A stretch of DNA of 64,000 nucleotides. It comes from Paramacrobiotus metropolitanus. Its lineage: Eukaryota; Tardigrada; Eutardigrada; Parachela; Macrobiotidae. The DNA lies in assembly GCF_019649055.1 (NCBI RefSeq), contig NW_026570299.1, forward strand, positions 124,001 through 188,000. The letters run 5' to 3'. Below the pieces are notes generated by a model. That model did no database searches, had not been told where the DNA came from, and saw only the letters and a list, made by a program, of their open reading frames with translations. Made by a program: the position numbers and the translations under genes. Position 1 is the stretch's first letter; each line of letters starts with the position of its first letter. This document shows, one piece after another, positions 23,201 through 32,159 of this stretch.

Positions 23201-25175
23201 CACCAAAAGGTCGGCGTTTAGTGGCAAATAGATCAGGGTATTCAAGGAATACTTCCTTGATCTTCGCTATTTGTTCGGCTGTTAGCTTAGAGTTTATTTT
23301 AAGCGTATCGACGGCTTCTCGGATTTCTTGTTGTTCTTCCGGCGTTCGTTCGGCTAGCTTAACAGAATTAATGCAGATCTCATCATCTTCTATCTCTTCA
23401 TACGGCTCGAGATAACCGATGAATTGACCTTTCTTAATCGACTTTCGGCTGTTATGGAAATTGAACAATCCCAGTTCAAATTTCCCATTAGCGGGTCTTA
23501 CGACACCTTCAATCGGCTTAATATGCCTCTCCATGTAAACATGTGGGCTCGGCAAGAACATAAACTTATCGGTCGAAAATTCTTCGGTTGGGTCGAATCG
23601 TGCTACTACTGCAGCCATATTTATACCAGGATTGATTAGAATTTTATCAGTAGCGAACACCTTAATCGATTGGAGGCGTGGGCTACGAGGGGTAGATTCA
23701 ATAATAGGCGACTCAGAAAATTCCCAAGTCTTATCAATAGCGGTGGGATCAGTTGACTGATCAGGTTCAGCTGATTCCCTAATAATCGGCGTAGATTCAG
23801 TATTTACTACCGGCTCTACATTCGCAATAATTAGGTTTGATGCATCAAATGGTTGTGTACTAGATATAGTTTCGTTAGGGCCTGGTATATTTTCGACTAC
23901 GGTATCGGCATGATTCGGCTCGTTCGGTTCAACATTCGCATCGTTACATGCGACATCATCGTTCGGCTTTGGTTGCGGTCTACATTCTATAGTCGGTTCG
24001 TCTTTACTAAACTCCATTACGGACGCCATTGGGTGAAAGTGTGCCCGAGGCGCTCGGTTAGCTTTAATCATGGCTTCCGTTTCGGGAGGCATATTATTCG
24101 GCTTATATTTCGGCTTAAGCTGATACGGCAACTGTACGGCTGACTCTGGTTTTATTGTAGTCAGTTTTTCTAAATCGGCTCGTAATGCATATGGTACGTC
24201 GTATTTGAAGTACTCAAATGCTTCCTTTAGCTTCTTCTGTTTCTCTAGCATCAAGATGTATTCATCTCTGAATGCTGAATCGAGATTCTTAATAAGCTGT
24301 TCGGCTTCTTCAGGACTTATGCCTGTAATCGGCGTACTATCATCTGCTAAGACAAGAATATCTTGTCGAGTTTTATGAAATAATTTCGCTAGTGCTCGTA
24401 CTTCGGAAACAAAAACTTGATATTCTTGCCATAATTTAGCAAACGACTTTCTCGGCGGCGGTAGTTTAATTTTCGTTTTGCTCGTGGCCTTTGCCACGGG
24501 TATCGGAACAATTTCGGCTTTAGGGGTCGGCTCTTTAGGAATATCAATAGCATTAATAGTTGGTTCCGATGCCACGGGTATCGGAACAATTTCTTCAATA
24601 GTATTCGGCTTTTTAGGTTCAATAGTTGATGGATCGACCATTAGGGTATTAATCCTACGGATCCATTGTAGTTCATTATCACGGACACCAAAGGTAGTAC
24701 CGGCCAAGAAGTCCTGAGCCAATAGCACTTTAGTGTCGTCGACAGTCGGCTTAATGTAGAAGGAATGGTTAATTAGTTCGCCAAATATTTTAACGGGTAC
24801 TGTGCAGTAGTGGGTTACTAAAAATCCACACATACCACCGATTCCTCTAATGTTTAGCGGCTTAACCAACGGTAGTTTTTCTAGTTTTAGCTCATCGACG
24901 AACTCATTCGAGATGAGTGACGTCTCGGCTCCAGTATCGACCATAACCATAACGGTTGTGCCTAAGATACGTGCCCACACCATTAACGGTGGCGCTCGTT
25001 TCGGCTCTTTAGTTGAATCGACTTTAGAATCGTCAATATTGATTTCGTTTACAATCGGCTCGTCTTGTTCGATCGGTTCGGTGATTCGGATACCACTAAT
25101 AGTTATTATTTCAGTAGTATCCGGCACTTCACCAGGCAACCGGGGAGTACTGCCGGAAGTTACTCCCCGTTGTCG
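20223..25175 (-). CDS. E2 Pol: protease, reverse transcriptase, RNase H, integrase
   Basis: The frame is open from the frameshift point 25175 to TAA 20223-20225, about 1,650 codons. Numbering from the TTG at 25139: retropepsin with VDTGAETSLIS (Asp68); a long acidic linker to about 640; RT with RMPFGVCNGPATF and catalytic YLDD at 818-821; RNase H about 955-1085 (VIECDASTIGIGAIL, LECMAVV, TDHQAL, ADALSR). Integrase follows with an HHCC finger (HDTPASGH ... CYLC, about 1193-1230) and catalytic D (VDLKGP), D (NTDRGTHF) and E (GLVERQ); the last two are exactly D-x35-E. A GPY/F-like GGRWEVTGFPY module follows, with no chromodomain. All catalytic residues are present. It has no start codon of its own that would be expected to be used; synthesis is by frameshift from Gag. 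Confidence 0.95.
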   Translation of the reverse strand, partial: RQRGVTSGSTPRLPGEVPDTTEIITISGIRITEPIEQDEPIVNEINIDDSKVDSTKEPKRAPPLMVWARILGTTVMVMVDTGAETSLISNEFVDELKLEKLPLVKPLNIRGIGGMCGFLVTHYCTVPVKIFGELINHSFYIKPTVDDTKVLLAQDFLAGTTFGVRDNELQWIRRINTLMVDPSTIEPKKPNTIEEIVPIPVASEPTINAIDIPKEPTPKAEIVPIPVAKATSKTKIKLPPPRKSFAKLWQEYQVFVSEVRALAKLFHKTRQDILVLADDSTPITGISPEEAEQLIKNLDSAFRDEYILMLEKQKKLKEAFEYFKYDVPYALRADLEKLTTIKPESAVQLPYQLKPKYKPNNMPPETEAMIKANRAPRAHFHPMASVMEFSKDEPTIECRPQPKPNDDVACNDANVEPNEPNHADTVVENIPGPNETISSTQPFDASNLIIANVEPVVNTESTPIIRESAEPDQSTDPTAIDKTWEFSESPIIESTPRSPRLQSIKVFATDKILINPGINMAAVVARFDPTEEFSTDKFMFLPSPHVYMERHIKPIEGVVRPANGKFELGLFNFHNSRKSIKKGQFIGYLEPYEEIEDDEICINSVKLAERTPEEQQEIREAVDTLKINSKLTAEQIAKIKEVFLEYPDLFATKRRPFGDVTIVKHHIDTGDSPPIKCKPHRTSWRGREIIEEHVKEMLEKGIIRRSNSNWCFPVVLASKKNPDGTIGTRFCVNYIKLNDATKKNNYPLPSPDELLQSVADNEYYVGVDCNAGFWQIQMAEDSIEKTAFITQDGLFEFLRMPFGVCNGPATFQETMNKALVGVRNENIFAYLDDIIVAAKDFDDLIRKIRLMCECLVKVGFTLKPSKCHVGETELHFLGHIVSKAGIKTDPEKISAIQQYPKPQTEKDLRSFLGLCNYYRKFVKDFASRTRAMYGLLKGEIDVKNKWTAEHDAEFVDLKNALINAPVLVKFDPNKPTVIECDASTIGIGAILHQDGHPIVYASKLLTDAERKYPITELECMAVVFACRKFRHFIEYSHFYVQTDHQALTNLLRSVSRKDGLNGRLTRWALQLSSHKMTIQYRPGKQCDNADALSRHPVGPPVETADDDDWDEMKDRKFSTPTIRVVTITDPAEHDEVEDNFKYYRAEQEKDPVIEKRIHALEGRAESTHLIKRDPYFELWNGVLYRLTEKDGRLDRRFVVPKHMRVDIMHAMHDTPASGHLGPLKTYQAIALRYYWDGMVADIDKYVRNCYLCQHRKTERKAPPGKLQQIAIGAPWFRVQVDLKGPLPITPKGNTYIAVAIDELTKFVIAKPIPNAKKETVASFLIHDVFLPYGTPHILNTDRGTHFHNKLLEANNHRFKIQHHFGAAYPPIGRGLVERQMQTIADSLAMYAADGREKNWDTILPFVIAAKNRVQNATTHMSPYYMLYGREQVIPADTVTKTNVPAEHASIAEYMEEFRHNLARAHELAEIYMREEFIKTAERFNKKRREDDYQIGELVLLKREKKKGETESFREKFGGRWEVTGFPYTNAVEIENKDKPGETRIVNCERLKRYNTTEENRKGITSTISLPKSAENGLNVNAEPFIPADTVETVEAANKDTENNTEAVNDDDQWEPESVVAEDASRKNNKKTSIKLKLHVRRNKNGYVHVR

Positions 25176-25181
25176 TTTTCC
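25141..25181 (-). promoter_or_regulatory. E2 gag-pol -1 ribosomal frameshift signal
   Basis: In the Gag frame the sense strand reads CAG GAA AAC, giving the heptamer G GAA AAC (25181-25175). After a 5-nt spacer (25174-25170) a perfect 9-bp stem follows, CGGGGAGTA (25169-25161) with TACTCCCCG (25149-25141), around an 11-nt loop. The Gag stop TAA (25162-25160) spans the end of the 5' stem arm. A -1 slip enters the Pol frame, open from CGA 25175 onward. The A-site slip AAC to AAA is standard. The P-site slip GAA to GGA is not a strict XXX pattern, so the heptamer is a variant. Confidence 0.75.
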
Positions 25182-27637
25182 TGGCTACTAGCTGATGCGG
25201 CATATTCATTTTGTCTCGGCGGCGGTGAACGTGACGTCGGCCTTGGACCATTCGACTGGCCCTGGCCTTGGCCACGCGACTGTGAATTGTTTCGGGAACG
25301 GCCACTATTAGGCGTGCCCGTTCCACTACCGGCTTGGCTTCGGCTGCGGAAATCCCGGGCATACCGGCGATTTCCCGTAACCGGATCGTGATACGACAAA
25401 TAGATTGGATTTTCGGCTCGGGGCACGTCTTTAAACTGACATGCCTCAAAGTAGTGCCCGCAGACATCACACTGCTGGCAGTACTCAACGACTCGGCCGT
25501 TCCTCATCTCCTTCTCCAACCGTGGAGCCCGGTTAGTATTCTCAGGAATACGTCCGGCGTTCTCGGCCCACAGCTGGGAACGGTTCGACTGTTGATTATT
25601 GTTGTTATTGCCGGCTGGCCTAACATTGCTGTTATTAGCATTACTTGCTGGCCTAATATTACCGGTATCGTTGCCATTATTGGCTGGTCGATTTGGTTGG
25701 CGATTCCCCCCATTAATGGGGCGCGGCGGGCTGGCAGCTACTGCCGCATAGCTCGCCGGCTTCGGCTGGGTCTGTACCGTACGAACGGTCACAGAGTCGG
25801 CATCTTGGTTCTTACGTTTGTTGCCGACCGGAATCACATACTTTTCGGGATTACTCGCCGTCAAGTAGCGGATCTTTTCTAAGAATTCTTCCGGCGTACG
25901 AGGATCCATGCCCTCGATTTTATCATGCAGGGTTGCATGCGACTTGATGCCCTTCATTAGAAAGGTCACAAACTGATCCGGCGTACCGGCATAACCGGCC
26001 TTGTCTCTCAGCGTCATCATCGCCTGAAAGAAACTCTCAAGCGATTCCTGACCTGGACGGTACGTTTGGTTCGTGAGTTCGGACAACGCATTTACAGAGC
26101 GTCTGGTATCGCCGAACCGCGCAACCAATTGGTTACGCCACTCCCGGTACGTAGTCGGCTTATTTGGGGACGTGAGCAGGCCGTTATACCAGATTACTGC
26201 CTCGTCCTTTAGACAGTAGGCTAGTTCAGCTATCTTGCGCTCATCGCTAACCCATCGGTTTTCTTTTGCGGCTTGCTCAAACTTGATGAGAAAGCTATCA
26301 ATATCTTCCTTACTGCCATTATATGACGGCCTAGGAACCGGCTGTCGTATGGCATCGGCAAGGTCGGCTTTCCTTAACGGACTATTGGTTCGGCTTGTTC
26401 GTTTACTTAGCTTACGCAGTTCTTCCCGCAGAGCTTCACAAATTACCTCTGAATCCTTATGGGAAACCTGCTGTCGGCTAATATCCACTGTCGGGGCCGG
26501 CTCCATGCGGGAGTGCATGGTCTCGGACTGGCCAGCACGCATTCGCGTAGGCGGCCGTTCTTCGTAATCAATTTGATTTTCGACGGCGGCCACCATCTGT
26601 TGATGCGTTGTCAACAGACGGTTATACTTTTCGGCTAATGTATTAAATTCCGACCGGATTCGCTCACTCGACTCTTGCAGCGTAGAGATCGAAGCGAGTC
26701 GGTCGTTCGACTCCGTATTCAGCTTCCCGTTCTCTTGGATAGCTTCGAGATACTGTTTACGGAAGTTGGTCGACGAGTCCTTTTCGGACTTTAGTTCGGC
26801 TTTTAGCTGTTTAATTATGTTATCGCGTTCGACAACCTTGGCTCCAAGCCCTACAGCGGCTTTATTCGCCTGATTATGGGCGCCCTTGGCAGTCCGTAAC
26901 TGCTCATTTAAATTGTCTTGGTCGGCGGTCATATCGCAAATCGTCTTGTTGCGCTTTGCGATAAGCTGTTCGGCTTTATCAAGTCGAATTCTGAGATCCG
27001 AAACTTGATTTTGCAGTTCAACTACTGTATCGGTAGCTTGCATTAACAGGCTGAACCGAGGCCCTTTCTCCCCTGTCGGCTGTAACGGCTGAATCGGCGG
27101 GATTTTTAGGATCGGCGTCAAATCCTTGCCCAAAGCCTTATCAATAAGGCTCGGACTGGAATGCGCCTTCGGTCTCAACGGTACCACCGTTGTCGGCTCA
27201 TCCTCCTCGTCATCCGACGAGTCGGGCGGCTTATTTGATTCAGGATCGCTAGTATTAATTAGCGATACCGATGATAGCGTCGACGTAATCGATTCTGTCG
27301 CGCTATCGACTCTCTCTACGTTCGACTGGGTTTCTACCTCGATCATGGCCTCGTTTAGGTCCTTAGGGACCATTGGCGAGGCCGGCTGTTCTACCGACTC
27401 CGGTACTGGTAGATCGGCTAATGGTGCTCGTTTCGGCTTTCGTTTATTCGTTTGTAGTACCTGATGTACTACTTCATCGCCGCCGGCTACTATCTGTTTC
27501 GCTTTCCCGCGGGTAACATTGCGGGCAGCATTATCGTTTGTTTCGGTTTCTTTCGGCTGGTTTCGGATTATCCGATCGGCTGTTCGTAAAAGATTACTAG
27601 CGAACTGCTTTGCTTTGTTTACTGGCGTTCGCTCCAT
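25160..27637 (-). CDS. E2 Gag: coiled coil, capsid, CCHC zinc knuckle
   Basis: Gag forms the particle and binds genomic RNA. I choose ATG 27637 (MERTPVNKAKQFASN), giving 825 residues; the same frame stays open to a TTG at 27715. Residues about 200-370 are a long coiled coil (VVELQNQVSDLRIRLDKAEQ and on), an unusual extension in front of the capsid. A Retrotrans_gag-type capsid lies at about 430-600 (YNGSKEDIDSFLIKFEQAA, WRNQLVARFGD, YRPGQESLESFFQAM). An Asn-rich tract follows, then the knuckle CQQCDVCGHYFEAC near 717, a CX2CX4HX4C with an extra Cys inside. The tail is Arg/Ser/Gln-rich. The frame has no lesion. The stop lies inside the frameshift hairpin. Confidence 0.93.
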   Translation of the reverse strand: MERTPVNKAKQFASNLLRTADRIIRNQPKETETNDNAARNVTRGKAKQIVAGGDEVVHQVLQTNKRKPKRAPLADLPVPESVEQPASPMVPKDLNEAMIEVETQSNVERVDSATESITSTLSSVSLINTSDPESNKPPDSSDDEEDEPTTVVPLRPKAHSSPSLIDKALGKDLTPILKIPPIQPLQPTGEKGPRFSLLMQATDTVVELQNQVSDLRIRLDKAEQLIAKRNKTICDMTADQDNLNEQLRTAKGAHNQANKAAVGLGAKVVERDNIIKQLKAELKSEKDSSTNFRKQYLEAIQENGKLNTESNDRLASISTLQESSERIRSEFNTLAEKYNRLLTTHQQMVAAVENQIDYEERPPTRMRAGQSETMHSRMEPAPTVDISRQQVSHKDSEVICEALREELRKLSKRTSRTNSPLRKADLADAIRQPVPRPSYNGSKEDIDSFLIKFEQAAKENRWVSDERKIAELAYCLKDEAVIWYNGLLTSPNKPTTYREWRNQLVARFGDTRRSVNALSELTNQTYRPGQESLESFFQAMMTLRDKAGYAGTPDQFVTFLMKGIKSHATLHDKIEGMDPRTPEEFLEKIRYLTASNPEKYVIPVGNKRKNQDADSVTVRTVQTQPKPASYAAVAASPPRPINGGNRQPNRPANNGNDTGNIRPASNANNSNVRPAGNNNNNQQSNRSQLWAENAGRIPENTNRAPRLEKEMRNGRVVEYCQQCDVCGHYFEACQFKDVPRAENPIYLSYHDPVTGNRRYARDFRSRSQAGSGTGTPNSGRSRNNSQSRGQGQGQSNGPRPTSRSPPPRQNEYAASASSQENDNGE

Positions 27638-28492
27638 ATCGGTGATTTTATCAAAAAATAATCGATAATTGATACGATTATATTCTAATAATGAATATGG
27701 TAGATCAAACGGCAACTCATTTTCAAATTCCCATAAATGGGTCGGCGTAAAATCGACTAAATCGCAAAATGACTTGCGGTTAAAATGAAAAGAAAATGAT
27801 CGGTGAATTTCGGCAATTGTTATTACAATTGATAACTAGTAACGGTTTCAGCACTCCATACTCTATACTGATATAATCGGCTTCCCATAGATTCCAATAC
27901 TTCGGTTATTGAAATGAATCAATAGCTGGATAACAATACAGAAGTATTCATTCGGTACGGGATAAATAAAATTTATCCCAATCGGTTTATGCTAAATCTA
28001 TTCGGTGATTACTTCGAATCATCGCCGGTATTGCTAATTTAATTTAGCAATTAGATAAACGTTGTGTACTGTATTGTACGCAACTACACTTTCGGCTTTT
28101 CCGTGTTCGGCTAGAAGGCTGATGAACCCTCTCGCTATCTGACAAATCGGGCCTAGATGGCCCTTCGATTTTGAGATAAAAATCTGCAATGCAGATCCGA
28201 CTAATTCAGCGAAAATACGGGCGGCATTCCCCCAATTTCTCACCGGAAATAATAATAATAATAATTTCGAAGATTCGGCTAGTGCTATACAAATCGTTTG
28301 GAATTATCGTTACAATTCCAACGGTTTATTTACGATAATACGGCAGTCGATTTCAGTAATTCACCGAAATTATTTTCGGAGATTAACTGAAATAATTTCG
28401 GTAGTGTTTAAAATTACGGTCGATAATTTGATTAAATTATAAGCGGTTTCCGACTTCCATCGCTGGGTCACCAGTAGAAGGTAAATTCCACA

Positions 28493-28910
28493 ATTTTCCG
28501 GCTTATTTTAATTTTAGTATTTCTACTAAAATTAAACTGTAAACGATAAATTTAAACAACGATATTATGCGGCGATATCGAATGATAATTCGATTGAATT
28601 TCGACGGCAAAAACCTAGTATTTCTACCGTGTTTTTGGTGGTTTTCTTACGGCAGTTTCGTTTTGATTTTACGGCTTGTAATTCAAGTTATTACAACTAA
28701 AATTATTTCGACGATTCGAATTTAGTAATTCTACTAAAATAAGGTTCGGTGCAGCAATACCACAACGATATTATACGGCAATATCGAATGGTAATTCGAT
28801 TAGATTTTAACGGTAAAAACCCGTTAATTTCGGCGGTTTTCTACGACAATCTCGAGGAAATTTCGGCTTGTAAATCTAGTTATTTTAACTAGAGTTAATT
28901 CGGCAATTTA
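28493..28910 (-). repeat. Diverged tandem duplication (about 210 bp) in the E2 leader
   Basis: Two blocks match in order: a TAGTATTTCTACTAAAAT-like hairpin, then AACGATATTATRCGGCRATATCGAATGRTAATTCGATT-type sequence (28556 and 28766 starts), then a CGGTTTTCTACGR-like stretch and a CGGCTTGTAA stretch followed by a small palindrome. The offset is about 210 bp. The copies differ at many positions, so the duplication predates the present insertion. Confidence 0.6.
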
Positions 28911-29128
28911 CGGCATAATTTTACGGTAAATATCAACGATTTCCGACGGTAATTGGTAGCAGCATACGTGCATGAAAGCACTAACACAGCTACAGTAAAC
29001 GGCAGCGTAATACGGTAGCTTTGAGGAAGCTACCGTTCGACAGAATATCGGGTGACTCTAGAAAAACTTCCAGAGACTATCGGCAAAACATTCTAGAAGT
29101 ATTCTAGAATTTATCGGCTGGTTGTTTG

Positions 29129-29440
29129 CTATTGCAAACACGGCTTACCTGCTGACTGCTGAACGGTGCGACGACGTGAGACGACGGCGCTGCTGGCTTG
29201 CTTCGGAGACTCGTTTCCGAATACAGGATCGTTTCTTCGCTCTCCGCTTGCTTGCAGGAGTATCCCCGTTGTGTGGGCTTGCTCCTGGGATAGAGGAGAG
29301 ACGGTTATCGGCGAGTGGCGACGGGGGATCGTTGCAGGAACTCCGACGTGTCGGGTGGCTACGGTGGGTATCCCTCGTCGAAGCTGTACGGCGCTATTCC
29401 ACACTTCGCTGTTGACGAGATGCAGAATCCGGTAGGCCAA
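29129..29440 (-). other. Possible upstream ORF/leader exon in E2
   Basis: A 103-codon sense-strand frame opens at a TTG, not an ATG, and has ordinary, not low-complexity, composition in a locally GC-richer patch. It spans the strong splice donor at 29149/29148, which would cut it after SAG. No domain is recognised. It may be a leader exon, an upstream ORF or chance. Open frames on the opposite strand cover the same patch, so openness alone is weak evidence. Confidence 0.25.
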
Positions 29441-29573
29441 TACAGGAAATCTCGGCTGCGCGCGCAGTTTAATTCAAGCACAGTTTAAAGTGCGAGAAAT
29501 CGGCTATTTAAGGCTCACGAGGCAAAGTGCCTGTTCGCCAATCGTCAAAACACTCTACTACAGGGATGCGGAA

Positions 29574-29597
29574 GATCGAACCCGCAAATCTCCACCA
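29574..29597 (-). promoter_or_regulatory. E2 primer-binding site
   Basis: Directly inside the 5' LTR the sense strand begins TGGTGGAGATTTGCGG and then GTTCGAT. It starts with the complement of a tRNA CCA end, and the GTTCGAT at the right distance matches a T-loop complement. That is the layout of a tRNA primer-binding site with zero spacing from the LTR. The donor tRNA is not identified; it does not match the tRNA-Thr in this window. Confidence 0.7.
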
Positions 29598-29921
29598 TGT
29601 AAGCGTGGCGATAACGAAGCACAGATGTGCGAACGAAATGCGACCGCGCTACCAAAATGATCTTTATTAAAATGAACAATTTTAATAAAGGCTAAATGCC
29701 CGACAAATCTACATCGTCCGCAGGACGATCAGAAACCCAGAAAGGGAACAAGGAGGAAAACACTGTCGACTAGTCAGGATATTCCTGGCTAGGAGAAGGC
29801 AAAATCACGGAATGAGACTGTGCATTTTATGCACAGTCGGATATCGGAAAAACAGACCGGAGCGACGGTGCGGCATCCACGCAGCCCCACTATCCTGGGC
29901 GGTGGCACCGGCCTCCTAGCA
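29598..29921 (-). repeat. E2 5' LTR (right copy), carries the presumed promoter
   Basis: This copy reads identical to the left one. Transcription of the minus-strand ORFs would start here. The TATA-like CATAAAA lies in the loop region of the hairpin 29816-29838, and the AATAAA lies in the hairpin 29662-29690. That order, TATA then poly(A) signal in the direction of transcription, is the normal U3-R order. Confidence 0.95.
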
Positions 29922-29925
29922 GTAC
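29922..29925. repeat. E2 target-site duplication, right copy (GTAC)
   Basis: GTAC follows the CA end of the right LTR and matches 17713-17716. The pre-insertion site would have read ...TAGTTAGTAC joined to GGTAGTCAG.... Confidence 0.85.
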
Positions 29926-32159
29926 GGTAGTCAGTTACGGCAGGGTGTAAAATCTGGCACTGGCACCTGCCAATGGCACTGCCAGTGGCATGGCATGCGA
30001 TAAAAACTGGAGACTCTGGCAACTGGCAAGCGGTAAAATCTGGCAGATGCCGCATGAAATTTGGCACTACGTATAAGCGGATTCGGAGCGTTTGGTCTAC
30101 TGTATAATATGGTAGAAACGTTTACATACACGCACTTTTACATACGCACGGTAGCTACACAAACACAAACAGTTAGCCTTATCTTCTTGTTTCGCTAACT
30201 GATTATTTGGCCGTTGGATAATATTATATCGGCGAAAATAAACCATACGACAAAAGCAGCTGAACCCCAGCGCCGGTATATATATTTGTATTATAAATTT
30301 CTATCAACTGTGCGGTGTGCATACGTTAAACCCTGTTGCCGAGTTGCGTTGAAGAGTTACATCTGACTCTGATTGTTGCGCTAATTTTTGAGTACCTAAC
30401 AATGCCAGCACTTGCTGTCAATGTTACCTTCGTGAAAATTGGACTCTTCTAAATTAAACTGGACAGGGAATTAGGAATTATAGGGTCACAGTGACGGGCT
30501 ACGTAAAAAATTCATATCAGTCAGCATCTGCGTTCCCGGTGTTCGAGTATTCGACTACACTGCCAATTTGGGTAAGTAGTACATTAAGTAACTTAATTTG
30601 TTGTTCCACCTCTTTTTGCCTTACTTATTACTGACATATGGCAGTTTTTTATGTTGAAGCTTCTAAGAAGTCTGAAAACACTACACGGTGTATTTTTAAT
30701 ATGCGTATTACAGCAGCCTTATTAAAACAATCTGGTTGTTCACGGACTAATTTAAAAGGTCCTACTGTACGACCAATAGATGTTGTGCAGATTTGCTTGC
30801 AAATTTAGACAGGGAACGTGGTATTACTTGTGCACTATACCGGCAAGCATCAAGTGTACTGCAAAGACTACAATAATAACAAGTTTAATCGGGGTCATAG
30901 TGTAAAATAATTAAAATGAGTTAGCTAGAGTGGCAACGATGTTAGTCGCAGGCTCGCAGGGATGCAGAACACTAATAATGCGCGGTATTTACATGTACCA
31001 GTCAGTACCATGAGTGTGTTTTGCACGGTCCCAACTCATGCCAGTTGGAACATATTCTTCATTTGGTTGTAATTATTAAGCGAAGCTGGATTGTACGATA
31101 TATTGCGAAATAAGCCTCTAACATTAACTAATATGATTTAACTAATAAAACCTTAACAACTAGCTATTTGTATTTCTATTATGAATAGTTTTGCACTACT
31201 TACACGCAATCATGCTGGTATGTGCTGTATCTGCTCACAGTATTAATTTCTATAATATGCCTTTACATTTTAAGTTAACGTGGAAAAAACAGAAACACAT
31301 AGAAACGTCAGATCTACGAAGAATATAACATGCGCACCATAAAACCAAAAACGTTAAAACGTTCTGACATTAGGAGCGAGTGTTGGATGCTCTGATCCTA
31401 CGAATACACTGTACTCGTACTCTCGTAGTCTAAAAGTATTGTTACCGAATACGAGTACTAAGCAACATTTCAAAGTTCTCCGTGGTAAGGTAACATTGCA
31501 TACTTCTAAGCCTTTGATGACGTGTACTTTTTTTCAGTAGCACGATACAGTATGAGGATCTAATTACGGTGGCAACTTTGATTCTTTTTACTAAGTAGTT
31601 GCTACTGCAGTTACAGCTCCGCCGGTAAACATCATGCAGTTGCGATTGCGAAACCCTGTAGGCATGGTTTCTTAATTATTTCTGTATAGGGTAAAACCCA
31701 GGTTACAGCTTGCCTAAGCGGCCTGTTTGCTGAATCGCCTATCGTGCCAGAACCGTGCTTAAAATTCTACCATATTTAATTAACGGATTAAAGCGCCACG
31801 TTAAAATGCGTCTATTCCAGTTAAGTATATTGAAGCGTTCAGCGTAACATGTGTGGTTTTGATCAGTGTGGCTGACCACACTGATTACAAGTGTTGAGAT
31901 GCTGCGGTAAACTGCCGAGTTGATGAAGATGAATTTTAATTGGGTTTTGGCCGGTCTTACGTGACGGCAATTAAATTGCTAATTATGTTGTTGATTACGG
32001 ATTAAATTGTGAGCCAGTGACAGTGTGTGATTGTGTTTGTTGATGACCTTTCCCTAATCCGTGTATTACCACCAGCGTAGAAGAGTCGTGTTGGTCTCGT
32101 GGGCCGCTTGATAGGCATTCCACTTTGAGAGACTTGAGTGTCTTGTTGTATGGCGCTCC
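29926..32159. other. Intergenic, nothing recognised
   Basis: No gene supported. Just right of E2, 29940-30070 is rich in CTGGCA/TGGCAC simple motifs and short palindromes (TGGCACTGCCAGTGGCA). The remainder is AT-rich with scattered TATA-like strings such as 30285 (TATATATAT). Regulatory sequence for the exon at 32160 may lie at its right end, but I cannot delimit it. Confidence 0.4.

Larger units (their letters stand above)
27638..29573 (-). other. E2 5' leader: CGG-rich, hairpin-dense, possible intron
   Basis: This is nearly 2 kb between the primer-binding site and Gag. From about 27720 to 29110 it is AT-rich with frequent CGG/CGGC and many perfect short palindromes (GGGATAAA/TTTATCCC near 27960-27980, ATTGCTAAATT/AATTTAGCAAT near 28030-28055, CGATATT/AATATCG near 28772-28792). 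Around 29130-29470 the sequence turns GC-richer. At 29150-29145 the sense strand reads CAG followed by GTAAGC, a strong 5' splice site. A weaker acceptor-like CATTTTGCGATTTAG ends at 27757. If both are used, most of the AT-rich leader would be an intron; this is inference. Confidence 0.6.
17717..29921 (-). mobile_element. E2: complete, apparently recent Ty3/gypsy-type retrotransposon (12,205 bp)
   Basis: Two direct 324-bp repeats bound the element (17717-18040 and 29598-29921). I read them as identical base by base. Each starts TG and ends CA and they are flanked by GTAC on both sides. Inside, on the minus strand, are an intact Gag (25160-27637) and an intact Pol (protease, RT, RNase H, integrase; 20223-25175) joined by a -1 frameshift signal. 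There is no third ORF, so no env-like gene. Non-coding flanks of about 2 kb on each side make it longer than most gypsy elements. Identical LTRs and undamaged ORFs point to a recent insertion, possibly a still mobile copy. The 5' LTR for transcription is the right one. Confidence 0.95.

Noticed and set aside
20781-24143. Many plus-strand open frames of 60-150 codons within E2
   Set aside because: They are shadows of the 1,600-codon Pol on the minus strand, which has complete catalytic motifs.
29574-29597. tRNA-like T-arm sequence beside the right LTR as a tRNA gene
   Set aside because: There is no cloverleaf; position directly at the LTR edge and the TGG start mark a primer-binding site.
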